In this document: positions 13,476 to 28,014 of the stretch, piece after piece
Layout of the letters: each line of letters begins with the position of its first letter
Numbering within the stretch: position 1 is the stretch's first letter
Assembly: GCA_963662155.1 (NCBI GenBank)
Contig: OY759264.1
Coordinates: forward strand, 11,246,931-11,310,930
Length of the DNA stretch: 64,000 nucleotides
Source: Lamellibrachia columna
Lineage: Eukaryota > Annelida > Polychaeta > Sabellida > Siboglinidae
Reading direction: 5' to 3'
The notes under the pieces: model-generated
Database searches by the model: none
Seen by the model: only the letters and a program-made list of their open reading frames with translations
What the model was told of the DNA's origin: nothing
Position numbers and translations under genes: made by a program

Positions 13476-16400
13476 ATTCGTAGCTGTTGAATTGCTACTG
13501 TGATGTATGATTGTTCTGCAGATGAAAGCTGTCATGCAGTTCTTGTGATGTGCCCTTACATCAATAACTACTAGGTCATTTGTTACATGCACTCATTAAA
13601 CTATCTTGGATGATGGACGTCTTGTCTCTCCCAACATTGTCGACGTTGCAGATCCGACTACATCGTTTAGGGTGAAGATATTCACTTTCGTGATCACGTT
13701 CCAACTCACAGCAAGCAGTGAGTTGCATAGTCAAAACATATTGAAGATGTACGAGTTGGCATACATTCAACTGAGTGCCACCAGTGAGTCTATGCCTTTC
13801 TGTCCAAGTTTTCTAATCAAACCACCGCCATCTTCTTGACATATGACACATTGGTCCACAATAGCGACAGGTTCCTGAAAAATATATTTGATTTCTTTCT
13901 ATGCATATCCATTATATTTTCATTAAAAGTTTAATTACTTTAATCATACCATGTAATCAGATAGAGAGTTAAAATTTAACACCGTGTCTAACTAAATATG
14001 GATTTCTCAATGATTAATAAAGCAAGCACTATCATTAGTTGGCAGTGAAATCGAGAACACTGTCGTGATCGCCCTTCCAAGTCTTGCACACTCGATGAAG
14101 TCTAATTTGCTAAATGCACAACTATTCGATACAAAACGATCCATGTGATGTAGAATGTACCATTCCTCCAAACATTTCATTTATTATATTAGACCGTGAA
14201 TGGATACAGTAAAATGAGGTATTAATATATATCACCACAAGTATCCTAACCATTAGCTTCCCGGACAGTTAGTATTTATGCGTGGAAAGCCAATGAACGA
14301 TTATATTCAATAGGCAGGGTGCGTGGGAAAAATCAATACTGATTTTGTTTGCATTTTTTCTGCAAGTCCAGGAAAACTTCTAGTTATCTTAAAAAAATGC
14401 TTTATAACCAAAATGTCCGGTTTTGCCAAACATGTGCTGATTTCTATTGGACTATGATGCATGAGATCCGAGAAACGACTGCGCGTTGACAATAGCCCAG
14501 CTCAAACAATGGCGACGGAAAACATTCCGCCTTGCGCGTGGCAGCGACGAACAAAGCTCTTGCAGACAATAACATCGACTCAACCTGTCTCCTACGCGCG
14601 CTATTTCAGTCCCGTATAAAGAACGCTATTTTTGCGATATCCAAGAAATCTATATCCAAGAAGCTAAACCGAGCCGCTGCAGGGGGCGAACGTTAATGAG
14701 AACAGTGATGAATGCTTGCGACATATGTGGGAGAAGATCGCTCAATGAGTCAACGAACCAATCAATCAATTAACTTTGTTAACTGTGCTACTTCGTGGCG
14801 GATGTGTGCGTGCGTCTATAAGTTGATGTCATGTATCTTTAGATCAAGCTTAGATCTCTATATCTGTGAAGTTTTACACAAAAGTAGCAGTGTCAGATAA
14901 CATAATGGGTATTATATTTGCCACAGTGGGCCAGAATGTAAGACACATTATGTCAAAATATAACGTAACACATTATGGAAATTATTGTATATACCTCTGA
15001 CTGTTAATTAGTGTAAATGCAAAACAGTGTCGTACCAATGCAAATGCTACATATATTATGATTATGGTGATAACTATGACGCTGTGTCATATCGGGATGA
15101 CTGTGATGCAATTTTCTCTAAAAACTGTTTTTTTCTATTGAACATAGTAATTTTTCTTTTTGTGACGTTAATGATTACGTCATGTTTACGTTTGTGGATT
15201 GTGACTCCGAATAAAGATGACATTAATAAAAACCATAACAGTGCACAGCAACAGCAGCAACAATTACAACAACTGCAGCACGTACAGTACGTGCAGGCGT
15301 TCTATCGACATGTACAGTACGTGCAGGCGTTCTATCGACATGTCTTACCACGTTGCTAGGACAACCTTCCATGTCTATGCACCCAGCTCATTCAACGTCC
15401 TTCAGAGCCATTCGGCGAATGCAAAAAGCTTGTCCCACTCCTAGCCGCGAATGTTCCGTGAATGCAACAAAGAATACAACGGCGCTAATGGGAAAAAATC
15501 GCGTTTGTTGCGTTCGAAATAGCATATTACGACGACGATAAAAGCAACGTAATCATGGTTACTATCGCCTACAAAAGCTGTTTTTATCAAGCCTGATGTT
15601 TATTTACAAGCGTTTTATAATGCACTAACGTGATGTTTGTGCTAATTAAATCAAATCGAATGTCACTCAGCTATGATGAATCTCTGGCTAAGTACATGGA
15701 TCGAATTAAATTAACTGATTTATTTCAGCACATGCATCGTATATGTGGCTGAATGTTTCCCTGCGACGTTAAACTGGTGTTCGAATGGACGGGTATGTTG
15801 ATAGTTGAAGTGTAGACTGCGTTGACCAACACCAGACGCGTTGAAAGAGCAGTACCGTTATCCTAAGCAAATTTCCCATGAGCGTGAGTATCATTCGTTA
15901 ACTCGTTTATACACGCGAGTGTAAGAATAGGAAGAACCCGGATGACGTGGACAGGTCACTCGGTGTGGATGGAGGAGGCTGATTACCAAAGAGAGCAGAG
16001 ACAATGAAACAGCAGGCCGCAGGAAGATCGCAACAAAGATGGAAAGACTGCCTTAAGAGGTGGCGTAGGAGGAAGCAAAGCTGAGTAAAAGGAGGTGGAA
16101 ATGGAGCAATGGAAAAGGACAATAACTGAAGTAGTGCAGCAGGGCAAGAACTAGGCGACCTGCGTTCTTTAGAAATGGACCCACGAGGAAGAACAATCGG
16201 GAACGCAACAAAGATGAAACCCGTCTCCGACAATACGCGGAAGCGCTTTGTTTTCACCGCTAGATCTACGTCAGTAGTGCGACCTGGTGACGTCAACCAT
16301 GCCTTGCAGGAGACCGTGGCCCATTTCGTAATCTGTCTATCACAATGCCCGCTGTGCTGACGAAATAAGAGTGTGCACTTGCTATTGTGCACAGTCTTCC

Positions 16401-17610
16401 ACGCTTATTGATAAACGGCCCGGGTTTCATGGCTATAATTTTTATTACATATTTTGTTGTTCGTTGTGGGTGTAGCACGTAACGTACTGCTATGACGTCA
16501 CTAACGGCACAAGTAACAAACATTTGAGAATAAACTCGATTTGTTTTTGCTTTTTCTTTTCCGTAAATATAATTCATGCAGTTCTGTTATATTAACTAAT
16601 GTATAATGTTTTGTCATCATATAATACATATTATTTATATAATTTATATGATTTTTTATTTATGTACATTATATTATTTATATTAGTATTTGTTACACGC
16701 TACACTGGATGCATTTCTGTTTTGAACGTTGGTATAATAGTATATATATAATATTGTTTATACATCAAAAGGGGTCGGTTGGAACATTAAATATTAAAAA
16801 AAAATATTTTAAATTCGTTAGCAAACGCCTAGCCGGTTTCTTATACACGATGTCCTATAAAAGGACTTGCATTTTAGCTCACCTGTTGAAGAAAGTCTTT
16901 CTCCAGATCGCCTAGAACGTTGTTTTTTATGCAGCGGACTTCGCTTAATAGAATCACTTCGGGGCAGAGCGTTTTGATTCTATTCAGCGGCTGATTCACT
17001 TTACTACAGCGGGAACAAGGAATCATTACGTCCAGCCAATTTATTTAATTCTACTAAATGGCTGATTCCGGTATCCGCGTGATTCTATTAAGCAGAGCGG
17101 TCTGTCTTACCAGTGCTTCTCTGTCAGCTATCGGAGCACAAATCTCTCAACAAAATGATGTCGTCGGTAACTACGACGCGTGATGCTTTCTTGAAGCCCA
17201 TTACTGCAACAATTAAGGTTCTACAGACGGCACCAGAGTATCCCAGCATCCATCATTCGTTCGTGACTTGCGCAACGCGGTAATTTGAAGGTCAAATCTG
17301 GTCAAACCCACCACAGAGTGTCCAGTAATCCTGAAGTAGCAGGCGCGGACTTAGGCGATCTATTCGGTGGTGTGAGTTCAGGAAAGCGAGCCCCACATCT
17401 CATGGTGCCTTTTTGCTTGTTGAAAATACGGCTTGGTCAGACTGCCTTCTCTTGCGTCACATCCCCTGAACAACTCTAGGATAGGGTGGGGTAAAACGAC
17501 CCCCGTACCCCCATTTTAGTGGAGGTTCCTATCTTAGTGTAAGAGAACCACGCGGTAAGGTCCCCACCCATGGGCGTTTGCAATATTATAATGTTCTTAT
17601 TTGAATTTTT

Positions 17611-17612
<2 letters not shown>
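13476..17612. other. Noncoding block, one 30-bp duplication
   Basis: No supportable gene in 4.1 kb. A 30-bp unit starting ACAGTACGTGCAGGCGTTCT is duplicated at 15284-15343 after a short CAG/CAA-rich run. The 161-aa minus frame at 15907-16392 has no recognisable domain or splice context. Confidence 0.45.

Positions 17613-17698
<86 letters not shown>
17613..17698. repeat. (AT)n microsatellite
   Basis: Uninterrupted alternating AT of about 85 bp. Confidence 0.98.
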
Positions 17699-17700
<2 letters not shown>

Positions 17701-18267
17701 CACACTTTTAGCACTACTATATTCCTATTTGCGAACTGTATGCATCTACTGCTTGTGTCTCAGTTTCCCGTGGCTACTTTACATAGTCTCCCTTTGGTAA
17801 GAACAATTTATATATTTTATAAAGCTTACATTTTAATGTGAATAGCTTACCGCGTGTTTTGTTTCTGCTGCAACCATATTATTATAGTCCGGGGGGACAT
17901 GATAATATTGGTCTCCATCTGGCTATCTAAAAATTCTTATTTTGGATCCTTATGGCAAGATGGAGGGGTAGCAATTTTTCGTTGGTCATTTTGTAGATAC
18001 GACCGAGCCATTTCCGTGTTCTCCTTTTCAAGATGATGCAAATGTTCATGCGTATTCAACTAGCTTACTCGATGCCCTGGTATAACTCAGCGCCAATCTC
18101 GCCATAATAGCTCACCATTTCATCACCCCGTCACCCGTCCGCTCAATCGGCAGAATTTATCGTTACAGATGTGGCGAGCGCAGTTTTGCAGCGAGTCGTA
18201 GATTAATCCTCCAATAACAACAAGAGTAAAGTTATTATATTTCTACGATTATAGTAACAGAACTAGA
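17699..18267. other. Noncoding, nothing recognised
   Basis: No gene or element recognised between the AT and GA tracts. Confidence 0.4.
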
Positions 18268-19282
18268 TTGAGAGAGGGGAGAGAGGGAGAGAAGGAAAGA
18301 GGGAGAGAGGGAGAGAGGGAGAGAGGGAGAGAGAGAGAGAGAGAGAGAAGGAGAGAGGGAGAGAGGGAGAGAGGGAGAGAGGGAGAGAGGGAGAGAGGGA
18401 GAGAGGGAGAGAGTGAGAGAAGGAAAGAGGGAGAGAGGGAGAGAGGGAGAGAGGGAGAGAAGGAAAGAGGGAGAGAGGGAGAGAGGGAGAGAAGGAAAGA
18501 GGGAGAGAGGGACAGAGGGAGAGAGGGAGAGAGGGAGAGAAGGAAAGAGGGAGAGAGGGAGAGAGGGAGAGAGGGAGAGAAGGAAAGAGGGAGAGAGGGA
18601 GAGAGGGAGAGAAGGAAAGAGGGAGAGAGGGAGAGAGGGAGAGAGGGAGAGAGGGAGAGAGGGAGAGAGGGAGAGAAGGAAAGAGGGAGAGAGGGAGAGA
18701 GGGAGAGAGGGAGAGAGGGAGAGAGGGAGAGAGGGAGAGAAGGAAAGAGGGAGAGAGGGAGAGAGGGACAGGGGGAGAGAGGGAGAGAGAGAGAGAGGGA
18801 CAGAGGGACAGAGGGACAGAGGGAGAGAGGGAGAGAGGGAGAGAGGGAGAGAGGGAGATGGAGAGAAAGAGAGAGAGGGAGAGAGGGAGAGAGAGAGAGA
18901 GAGAGAGGGAGAGAAGGAGAGAGGGAGATAGGGAGAGAAGGAGACAAGGAGACATGGAGCTAGGGAGATAGGAAGAGAGGGAGAAATGGAGAGAGGGAGA
19001 GAGGGAGAGAGGGAGAGAGGGAGAGAGGGAGAGAGGGAGAGAGGGAGAGAGGGAGAGAGGGTGAGAGGGAGAGAGAGAGAGAGAGAGGGAAATATGGAGA
19101 AAGGAAGAGAGGGAGAAAGAGAGAGATGGAGAGAGGGACAGAGGGAGAGAAGGAGAGAGGGAGAGAGGGAAATGGGGAGAGAGAGGGGAGAAAGGGAGAG
19201 AGAGAGGGAGATAGGGAGAGACGGAGAGAGAGAGAGAGGGAGAGAGGGAGAGAAGCTGAGATAGAGAGTGAGAGAGAGAGAG
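18268..19282. repeat. 1-kb polypurine GA-rich tract
   Basis: Almost purely purine on the plus strand. It is built of GAGAGG(G)-type 8-bp units, with AAGGAAAGAGG variants recurring at higher-order spacing. The Ser/Leu/Pro and Arg/Glu/Gly open frames on the two strands are repeat products. Long polypurine-polypyrimidine mirror tracts can form triplex structures; that is general knowledge and is not shown here. Confidence 0.97.
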
Positions 19283-19959
<677 letters not shown>

Positions 19960-20525
19960 TCCACCAGCCATCTCACATTATTAACATTTCTTTGGTATAA
20001 ATCGATGTTTATTTTTATTGGAAAATACTGATTTATCCCACGTCTAATACCGAAATGCTCCAACGATATTTAACTTGCTTCTATCGCCAATCCACGTGGA
20101 ACATGTTGCTGCTTGGTAAGACCTCAGTAAATATTATGTTTAATATATTCCAGGCAAATGGTGCAACGTTAGTAATTTATCCGACAGGCGTGTATCTCTA
20201 GATGCGATGTCTAACGCAGATTCGTGGATGAGCCTCAAACTACTGCCCAGTAAACTACTGACCAATAACTGGACAATTTAAAAGATATGTACACAAGTTA
20301 GGTTCAAACACTTTATTTCTTTGGGAAGCATCATTTTACAATTACTTTATTATAGTTTTAATGTCGGTTACGGAATGAATAAAAGTCTATGACGGACTTT
20401 AATTTGGAGAATGTAGCTAGAATTTAGCGATTAGAAAACTTCTTTCCATGGTTAGTTCATGTTTGGAGAATGTTTGTTCGTTAACCAGGGCACCGTGTTG
20501 CGTAGTTCTCCAATATCATTGTGAT

Positions 20526-20530
20526 ACACA

Positions 20531-20618
<88 letters not shown>

Positions 20619-20675
20619 CACCAATATATGCGCGAAATATCTGCGCGAATGTGTCCACGTGTGTGTGTGTGTTCG

Positions 20676-20707
<32 letters not shown>
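20526..20707. repeat. (ACGC)n and (GTGC)n microsatellites
   Basis: (ACGC)n at 20527-20618 on the plus strand and a shorter (GTGC)n, the same motif in opposite orientation, at about 20674-20707, with some 55 bp between. The two can pair as an imperfect hairpin. Confidence 0.95.
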
Positions 20708-21180
20708 AGATTGCGTGTTTGCGTGTAGGACATATTCTAAATGCATATGTACTAAGCATCTAAACAGGTACGCCCCTTGAAGTCTGCCAACTGAATATTT
20801 CCATTGCAATGGTACAATGCTGGCCTGAATATTTATATTGCGATGTTGCAATACTAGCATGTAGCTCCTCACCGCATGGGCGTTGACGGCGGCAGCTGGG
20901 CATGCCAACTTGACACTGACGGCCGGCGCGGAAAGACTGGCGAGATTAAATTAGCAACGTGTCATCTTCATCCGAAAACATGCAGGTTATGTTTAGAAAA
21001 AAATGCAACGTTGGTAAATAAGACAACACATGCATAGGTGTGAGACCTTGACCTGTCATATGAGACAGGCAAGCCGATGTGCAGTCGCGGCACTGGGCCT
21101 ACTTTGTAGTGGCTACACTTTGTAGCTAAGTGGACTTATTTGATACTTGGCAGACTTGGTGTGTGTGACGTGATGACGAT
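20708..21180. other. Noncoding, nothing recognised
   Basis: Short imperfect repeat of CTGAATATTT with an ATTGCRATG block at 20790-20850. No gene recognised. Confidence 0.4.
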
Positions 21181-21412
21181 GAACCGACGAGATAACGGTA
21201 AACTGGCGTCATGAATATGACGAGATGACGATAAATCGACGAGGTGACGGTAAACTGGCGTCATGAATATGACGAGATGACGATGAATCGACGAGGTGAC
21301 GGTAAACTGGCGTCATGAATATGACGAGATGACGGTGAGTCGACGAGGTGACGGTGAGTCGACGAGATGACGGTGAGTCGACAAGATGACGGTGAATCGA
21401 CGAGATGACCAC
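21181..21412. repeat. 52-bp tandem repeat grading into shorter units
   Basis: GGCGTCATGAATATGACGAG recurs at 21205, 21257 and 21309. It is followed by shorter units close to GATGACGGTGAGTCGACGA. The shorter unit is a sub-part of the longer one, so the array has a hierarchical history. Confidence 0.85.
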
Positions 21413-21653
21413 CTAAAATAACGACGTAGCTTTGTTTTGTCACGTATTCAATTGTGAGTAGCACAGAGAAAATACTACGACACGTGGTTAGACACCATTG
21501 TTCTTCCGTGATACAATATAAAGCTCATTATCAGTCAGCTATATAGTCGCGATGTGGGATGAAACTGATTAAGTGCCGGTTTACCAAATGATCACGCTAC
21601 GTGACGATCTAGTGTAACAGATTCATGGGACTTTACTTTGTTGCAGATAGAAG

Positions 21654-22012
21654 CACACTGCACACGTACACTGCACACGTACACTGCACACGCACACTGC
21701 ACACGAACACTGCACACGTACACTGCACACGTACACTGCACACGTACACTGCACACGTACACTGCACACGCACAATGCACACGCACACTGCACACGTACA
21801 CTGCACACGCACACTGCACACGCACAATGCACACGTACACTGCACACGCACACTGCACACGCACACTGCACACGCACACTGCACACGCACACAGCACACT
21901 GCACACGCACACTGCACACGCACACTGCACACGCACACTGCACACGCACACTGCACACGCACACGCACACGCACACGCACACGCACACGCACACGCACAC
22001 ACACACTGCACA
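21654..22012. repeat. 13-bp minisatellite ending in a CACACG hexamer run
   Basis: About 23 copies of GCACACGTACACT or GCACACGCACACT, then a run of (CACACG)n at about 21955-22000. All long His/Thr and Cys/Val frames here are repeat products. Confidence 0.95.
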
Positions 22013-23164
22013 CGCTAACGCATTGTATCGAACTTAATTAACCTACCTTGATAATGCGATATTGTTTTAATTACCCATAATTATTGGATTGTCATTATTG
22101 GATTGTTCAGTTGACTAATCAAATTATCCTGCGTCAATTGACGAGATAATGACAACGTTATGTACATGGTCCTCAACGTAATAGAATGAATGATCAATTG
22201 CATAGCAACGTGTCCGCACTAAGACAACATGTGATCGTAAATCTATCTATATATAACTGATTACATATCACTCTAATTAATAATTTACAATTTATATCCT
22301 TACATCATGTCATATCATCAGTTGCCAGCCAAATTTCATAGTTGAAAACGCAGGAGCGTAACCCACTTACACCGCTTACGACAATTGAAATCTGTTTGAC
22401 ATGCATGCAGTAGACTAAATATATTAGCAATGTCATACGTATATGTTATCCAACACTACACAACGGCTAGCCGTGCTGATATCCACTCGACGTTAACAAA
22501 CGTATTCTTAACATAGAATTCTCAGAACGAGACAGCCGTGCATTATCTGGATGGATATATCACGGTAATAAAGCTACCTGATTGGCCAAGAGCGTTTTAG
22601 CGTGATGTATCAACGCAGATACCACACAGCTGCCTCGTTATGAGAAACTAGCTAACTCCAGCTAACTGTCGTGACATCAACAAACCGTGTATTATTCCGC
22701 ACCTATCGCGATTTATACAGATCACTGCTAACAGTGACTGTTGACAGGCGAACGGCGCGTGACCCAACAATACATCGGCACCCTTCTGTCTTGCAAGACA
22801 AAGGATTGCGCCACTGAAGTTTCCTTTCCCAAACATTGGAGACGTGTGTGGAGATCTTGGGTGGTCCAGTTGTCGAAACCCCCCTCTCTGTCGCACTGGT
22901 GGAGTACAAAAGCTGCCGGAAAGACGGCAAGGTTGACATCAGACCGTCTCATGGATCCACTCCGGACTTTCTGTTACGGTTCACGCCCTTAAATTAGCAT
23001 ACCAAAGCTAATAAGCGCGATCTGCCCAGTACTATTTGCCCATATGTATAGAGTTGAAATAGTGGGGGTTACGGGACACTAACAATACACCGTCGGCAAT
23101 GACATTGTAAGTTCATGCCAGATTACACTTCACTGCAAATTTCTAATCAGGATATCGACTAAAC
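22013..23164. other. Noncoding; unassigned overlapping frames
   Basis: Open frames of about 75-83 codons overlap on both strands at 22648-22992 in a locally GC-richer patch. None has a recognisable domain and no splice sites stand out, so no gene is called. Confidence 0.35.
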
Positions 23165-23340
23165 GTAGCAAGATTTAATGCGATTGCCAAACCCCAGATG
23201 GCACGTGGACAAGGAATCAATTGACTTATCGAGGGCCAAGCGTTATTCATATATGTGTAACCCGCCCTAATATATTTGTAAATTTTGTTTTTAGACATGT
23301 CCACGCTGCTAGCATTTACACAGTAGATAACACAATCTCA
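23165..23340 (-). mobile_element. CR1/L2-like LINE 3' UTR fragment
   Basis: The plus strand shows the family's reversed 3' tail in order: AAGATTTAATGCGATTGCC, CAGATGGCACGTGGACAAGG, TTGACTTATCGAGGGCCAA, GTAACCCGCCC, CCACGCTGCTAGCATTTACA. More diverged than the copies at 2621 and 24397, and cut shortly after the C-terminal codons. Confidence 0.75.
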
Positions 23341-24187
23341 AATAAATGATCCTATTGTGCGTCACTGTCTTTATTATCGATAGTTTGATCTACTATCGAA
23401 GTCAGCCATCGATAGATAATTTCATTATCACCACGCAATGAGTTGCGCTATATTTAGCTTCACGAGACGACGCGATTACGCGTCGCGCAAACGCGTTGAA
23501 ACCCGGATGATTTGTCGCGTCGCGGAAAGAGCAGATCTGTATTTATTGTTGAATCATAGAGTGAATGAAGGGAATCTTGTGACCTCCCTGCAGATGCTTT
23601 CGTTCGTTGATTAGTTTATGCAGGTTGTATATTTGTGCCGCACTATTATTAGTGATCACATTTCGAAACGCATACACCAGCTGACAGGGCTGATTAATTT
23701 ATATTGATTTATGAAGATTATCAAGTCTACGCGACAGAAACAAGTCTGGACACATTCCATGACGGCAGTATCGCCGGACATAACTCACATGCCCTCTGCC
23801 CCATCGTGGGTTTGCTTCCAGTTAATCTAATTGTTTTTGGTTTTGGAATGATCACATTCCGTCAGTTACAGTTTCGCTATTATTAATCGATCGTATCTTC
23901 ACGAACGTTGACGATAATTCGATATTATAATAACCGTTTAGAGTCAGAAAAAGTAAAATTATGGTTAAACATCAAGTACAAAAACATTTTATATGAAACC
24001 ACCCGAGGTACGAGTAACATGCAACTCGGACACGTTTATTTGTCGTGGTTACATACTACACACAGAGCAAGATCCTGAAAGGGCACTTTCAGTTTCAGTA
24101 AACAAGCCTAGCATTGCACATGTTTTCGTGAGTCTCACAAGTGGCTTGTATTAATTGTGAAACAATAGCAGCCTGGCATCTAAATTC
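23341..24187. other. Noncoding; MITE-like CpG-rich patch
   Basis: A locally CpG-rich stretch near 23450-23525 contains CGCGTCGCGCAAACGCGTTG, which resembles MITE ends, but I found no matching inverted end. Nothing else recognised. Confidence 0.3.
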
Positions 24188-24396
24188 TTGTATTCACTTG
24201 TAAATACAAATACCATGGTGCAATGCCGTGGTGTAAAACGACCTGGTCAGAACCAGGGCTGGGCGACCAGGAAGACGCTGAACCGCAGACGAACAGGGAT
24301 GGGCTGGTCGCGAGAAAACTTGCGAAAGTGGGGTTACAGCAACGACCCTGAAACCTGCGACAGCGGCGAAATCCAGACCACGAAACAACTACATAA

Positions 24397-24810
24397 ACTA
24401 ATAAGATTTAGCAATAAGATTGCCATCCAATGCAATGGCCCAGATTTCAAGTGGACAAGGAAGCCGTTGGCTTATCGAAAGTCCAACAGTGTTTCATCTA
24501 TATATAACCCGCCATCCTGAGATACGTGTCAACCTTGTTTTTAAACACATTCACGCTGCTAGCAGTTACACATTCTGTAGATAATTTGTTCCATTCATTT
24601 ACTCTTCTCTGTGAGAAAGAGTACTTCCTGATATCGACACTGATCCTTTACTAGCGACACCTTGTGTCCTCTGGTTCTAATATCTTTCTTAAGTGAGAAA
24701 AAAAATATTCCTATCAATATTTTCATACCTATTCAATATCTTAGAAAATTCAATTTGATCTCCTCTTAATATCATTGTCTCTGGGGTTGTTAAACCACAT
24801 TTTTTAGGCG
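24397..24810 (-). mobile_element. CR1/L2-like LINE 3' fragment
   Basis: The longest member of this family here. Minus-strand translation across about 24550-24810 gives a recognisable LINE C-terminus: a YEERLK-like start just beyond 24810, an RGDQIE motif, an ENIDRNIFFSLKKD-like block, RTRGHKVSLVKD and then VNEWN and SSVNVFKNKVD words. Frame breaks are present. A stop and a 3' UTR of about 130 bp follow, ending in the TAAATCTT-type repeat near 24400. It is a dead 5'-truncated insertion. The clade (CR1/L2 group) is inferred from these C-terminal words. Confidence 0.8.
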
Positions 24811-26430
24811 TTCTTCATATCTAAGGTAATTGCTGCCTTCTGGACGAGCCGAGCAAGGTTTCGGAAAGACACAGTATGAATGAACCAATCGCATTTTAGA
24901 AATGCGCATGTATTAGTGATATGTAAACAAACGCTGTAATGATATTATTAGATACGGTTGTTATTGATATTATTAGATACGGTTGTTATTGGTGGGAGAA
25001 GCCAGACATAGGAGAAATACGACCGAGAGTACGACAGGGTCGCGGTTGGGTGATGTATGGAGGCGGGAGAAGGGAGATGGAGAAAAACAGAGACACATGA
25101 CGGCTAAAGTACGGTACAGAAGTAGCATATGTTTAGCATTTAAATGATTTAGTGGAACAGGTTTAACACAGACAGACAAGCACGTCATGGAATATCGTTT
25201 AGGGAATATATGACATACTTACTTACTTACTTACTTACTTACTTGCTTACGTATTCTCTGGTCGCCCTAGCTGGTGCATCATGTCATTTACTAACTTCTG
25301 CCATTTCGTACGATATCTAGTTTTATTACCCCCGTGTTCAATACGTGCCGTGCGATACTGGGGTGCGATACTGGGGTGCGATACTCGGGTGCAATACTGA
25401 AATCAGTATTGACCGCTCGTGATACGGACCGAACTAGTTATTGACGTCAGGACGTGGCCATCGCGTACGAAACGGCGCGTGCGGTAACGAAGTCAAGCTG
25501 CCTGACTCCATTGTCAATGGGCACCATATGCTGGATTCACGTGCATCTATGCTTTTTATGCCGTAAAAATAAACTATAGATGTATGAAACGTATTGTTGG
25601 TAAATTTTCTCCGCTTTCTTCGGCACCAGTTTAGTAACATTACGGTTCCCCACTGCCATTCTCCGCGGCGCACGTTTAATCCAAGACGAAAATAGTGTTT
25701 ACGTCATTGCGTACAAAACAACAAACGGAAAGTTGATTGTTTAGAACCGAATGACAATCGACTGCAACGACGTAGAACATAGTCCCAAAGTTTTGATTAA
25801 ATTTAAGGCGTGTGAAATACATTTTAAATAGCCCCTTCGAGACGACAACGACGCAACAACATCAATAACAACAACAGCACTACTAACAACAACATAAATT
25901 AATAATTTTAATGATAATAATAATCGTCATAATAATAGATATTAGTATTACTTGTTTCGTTCCCACACATTTTTTCCCGTATCGTGCGTGGTGCGATCCG
26001 CCGCTTAGAGTATACCAGAATCTCCCAGGGTCTCCGAATGGGAGGCGACAGGGCGGGGCAGGGCAACCAGTCCAACTGGAGCAGCGTTCCGGGGGCGAGA
26101 CGAACGCAGCAAGTTTTAATCATCAATATCGACGTTCTGTCCGCGTCATGGGCGTAAATAACCCGCGCGTAGCGAGGAGGTCGCAGCCGAGCCGGGTTGA
26201 GTAATCGTTGCACCTGTCTCGGGGAACGGAGTCGGTGGGCGTCTGCAGGGTGCGGGTGGTGATTTCTCGTCGGTTTGCCCCGATGGGGTGTCCTAAGATA
26301 GTTTATGGTGGAGGTACTATTGTAGCAAGAACCGCCCCAAGTGCGGTCATAAACTTGAACCAAGATAACCATACTATTCTTGGAGTTGTTTCTAAGGGCA
26401 CACTACCCTTGTTATAGAAATATAGGGCCG
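24811..26430. other. Noncoding; ACTT run and CpG-rich patch
   Basis: Contains (ACTT)n at about 25219-25245, a TGCGATACTGGGG triplication near 25352-25390, and a CpG-rich stretch at 25980-26290 with open frames on both strands. The CpG-rich part could be a promoter-type island or a coding exon. I see no domain to support either. Confidence 0.35.
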
Positions 26431-26640
26431 CAACAATCGCTGTAGCTATACCTATCAAGTAATCGCTGTAGCTATACACATTAAGTAATCGCTGTAGCTA
26501 TACATATCAAGTAATCGCTGTAGCTATACATATCAAGTAATCGCTGTAGTTATACATATTAAGTAATCGCTGTAGCTATACATATCAAGTAATCGCTGTA
26601 GTTATACATATTAAGTAATCGCTGTAGCTATACCTATCAA
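26431..26640. repeat. 26-bp tandem repeat
   Basis: About eight copies of AATCGCTGTAGCTATACATA followed by TYAAGT, with C/T and A/C variants. Confidence 0.93.
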
Positions 26641-27448
26641 GTCAGCCTGCAACAAAACGAGAAAAACACAAACCAGAAAGGAAACGTTGTTTTGAACAAA
26701 ATATAATAAAAATTTAGAAAAAATAATCAATAATATATGTAATAACATTGAACTCCTTTGCATTTGATATGTATGCTTTGAGATGTATGCACAGGTATGC
26801 ACAAAACAGTTGCTGGATCTATGCATCTGTATATCTGACCAGCCTCAGTAATCAGGCCACCTGTTTAATGAGGCCAGTTTATCTCAGTTTCTTGGGTTGC
26901 CTCTTTAGAGGGGCTCCACGGTACATCGAAAAGATTTAGGGTTTGAACGTCTGCAGTCGCGAAAGTGCCGTGTGGCAATGGAAAAGATGAACTCTAAGCG
27001 TTATTGTTTATGACTGGGCGTAATCTCCGCTTCGTAAGAAACAAGCTTGGTAGTTTTATGGCCTCTGTGCACGGTCCGGGGAACCAGTGTCACTTCACAG
27101 GTGGTTGAACCAATGTTCGAAATATGTCATGGAATTATTCTGTTAAACTCTGTTAAACAGACTTTTAAAAACGAACACATTCAGACCCGGTTCAACTATC
27201 ATCTTCCTATGCAATTAAATGAGGAAAGGAGAGCCCAACATCAAAGCCTAAAGATTGCGTATACAAACGATCACACGAGTAGAAATTACATTATTACACA
27301 CGAATGGAACTTACGTTTATAATTATATAGTTACTTGCATACCAAATATGTCACACATGACTTAAACTTTATTTCAACAATAGACAAACATAATTGTAGC
27401 AGTAGTTATGTCACTACTACATTATGCCATTGTAAAAAAACAAAGGAA
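26641..27448. other. Noncoding; unassigned 91-codon frame
   Basis: A plus frame at 27047-27322 shows no recognisable motif. No other feature. Confidence 0.35.
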
Positions 27449-27645
27449 AAAGAGAGCAAGAAGAAATGTAATACTTATATTACTTGCCCTATTACAAATA
27501 ATTACAAATAATTACAAATAATTACAAAAAGAGAGTAAGAAGAAATGTAATATATTACTTGCCCTATTACAAATAATTACAAATAATTACAAAAAGAGAG
27601 CAAGAAGAAATGTAATACTTATATTACTTGCCCTATTACAAATAC
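27449..27645. repeat. Three imperfect tandem copies with nested 11-bp repeats
   Basis: AAAAAGAGAGCAAGAAGAAA begins each copy (about 27445, 27524, 27590). Copies end in varying numbers of ATAATTACAA, so unit length varies. Confidence 0.85.
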
Positions 27646-27948
27646 AACAAGGTAATACTAAAGAAAAACTGTATGTAATTGTACGGACGTGACAAATTAG
27701 TTTCACGATATAGTACATTAACATAATTTTCATGTATATTCACGACAGGCCGAACGTAAATTACTAACTTGATATACATTCCAAACCATTATGATTTGTA
27801 TCTTTAATTCAACTATCAAACGCAAGGTAGCCCACTGCGCATTATACCAATTCTACCAGCATCGACAACAAACATGTGTGTTGGAATTTAACATTTTACA
27901 ATTCAATATGTTCAACGAGTAACACTATCTTGTCATTAAATAGGCGAC

Positions 27949-28014
27949 CTTTCATTTATGACACGTACACCGCGAGTAATGCTTTCATTTATGACACGTA
28001 CACCGCGAGTAATG
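27949..28014. repeat. 33-bp tandem duplication
   Basis: Two identical copies of a unit starting CTTTCATTTATGACACGTAC. Confidence 0.95.

Noticed and set aside
20527..20618. CRISPR-like regularity in short arrays
   Set aside because: Units are contiguous without unique spacers here and in the other minisatellites; the genome is clearly eukaryotic.
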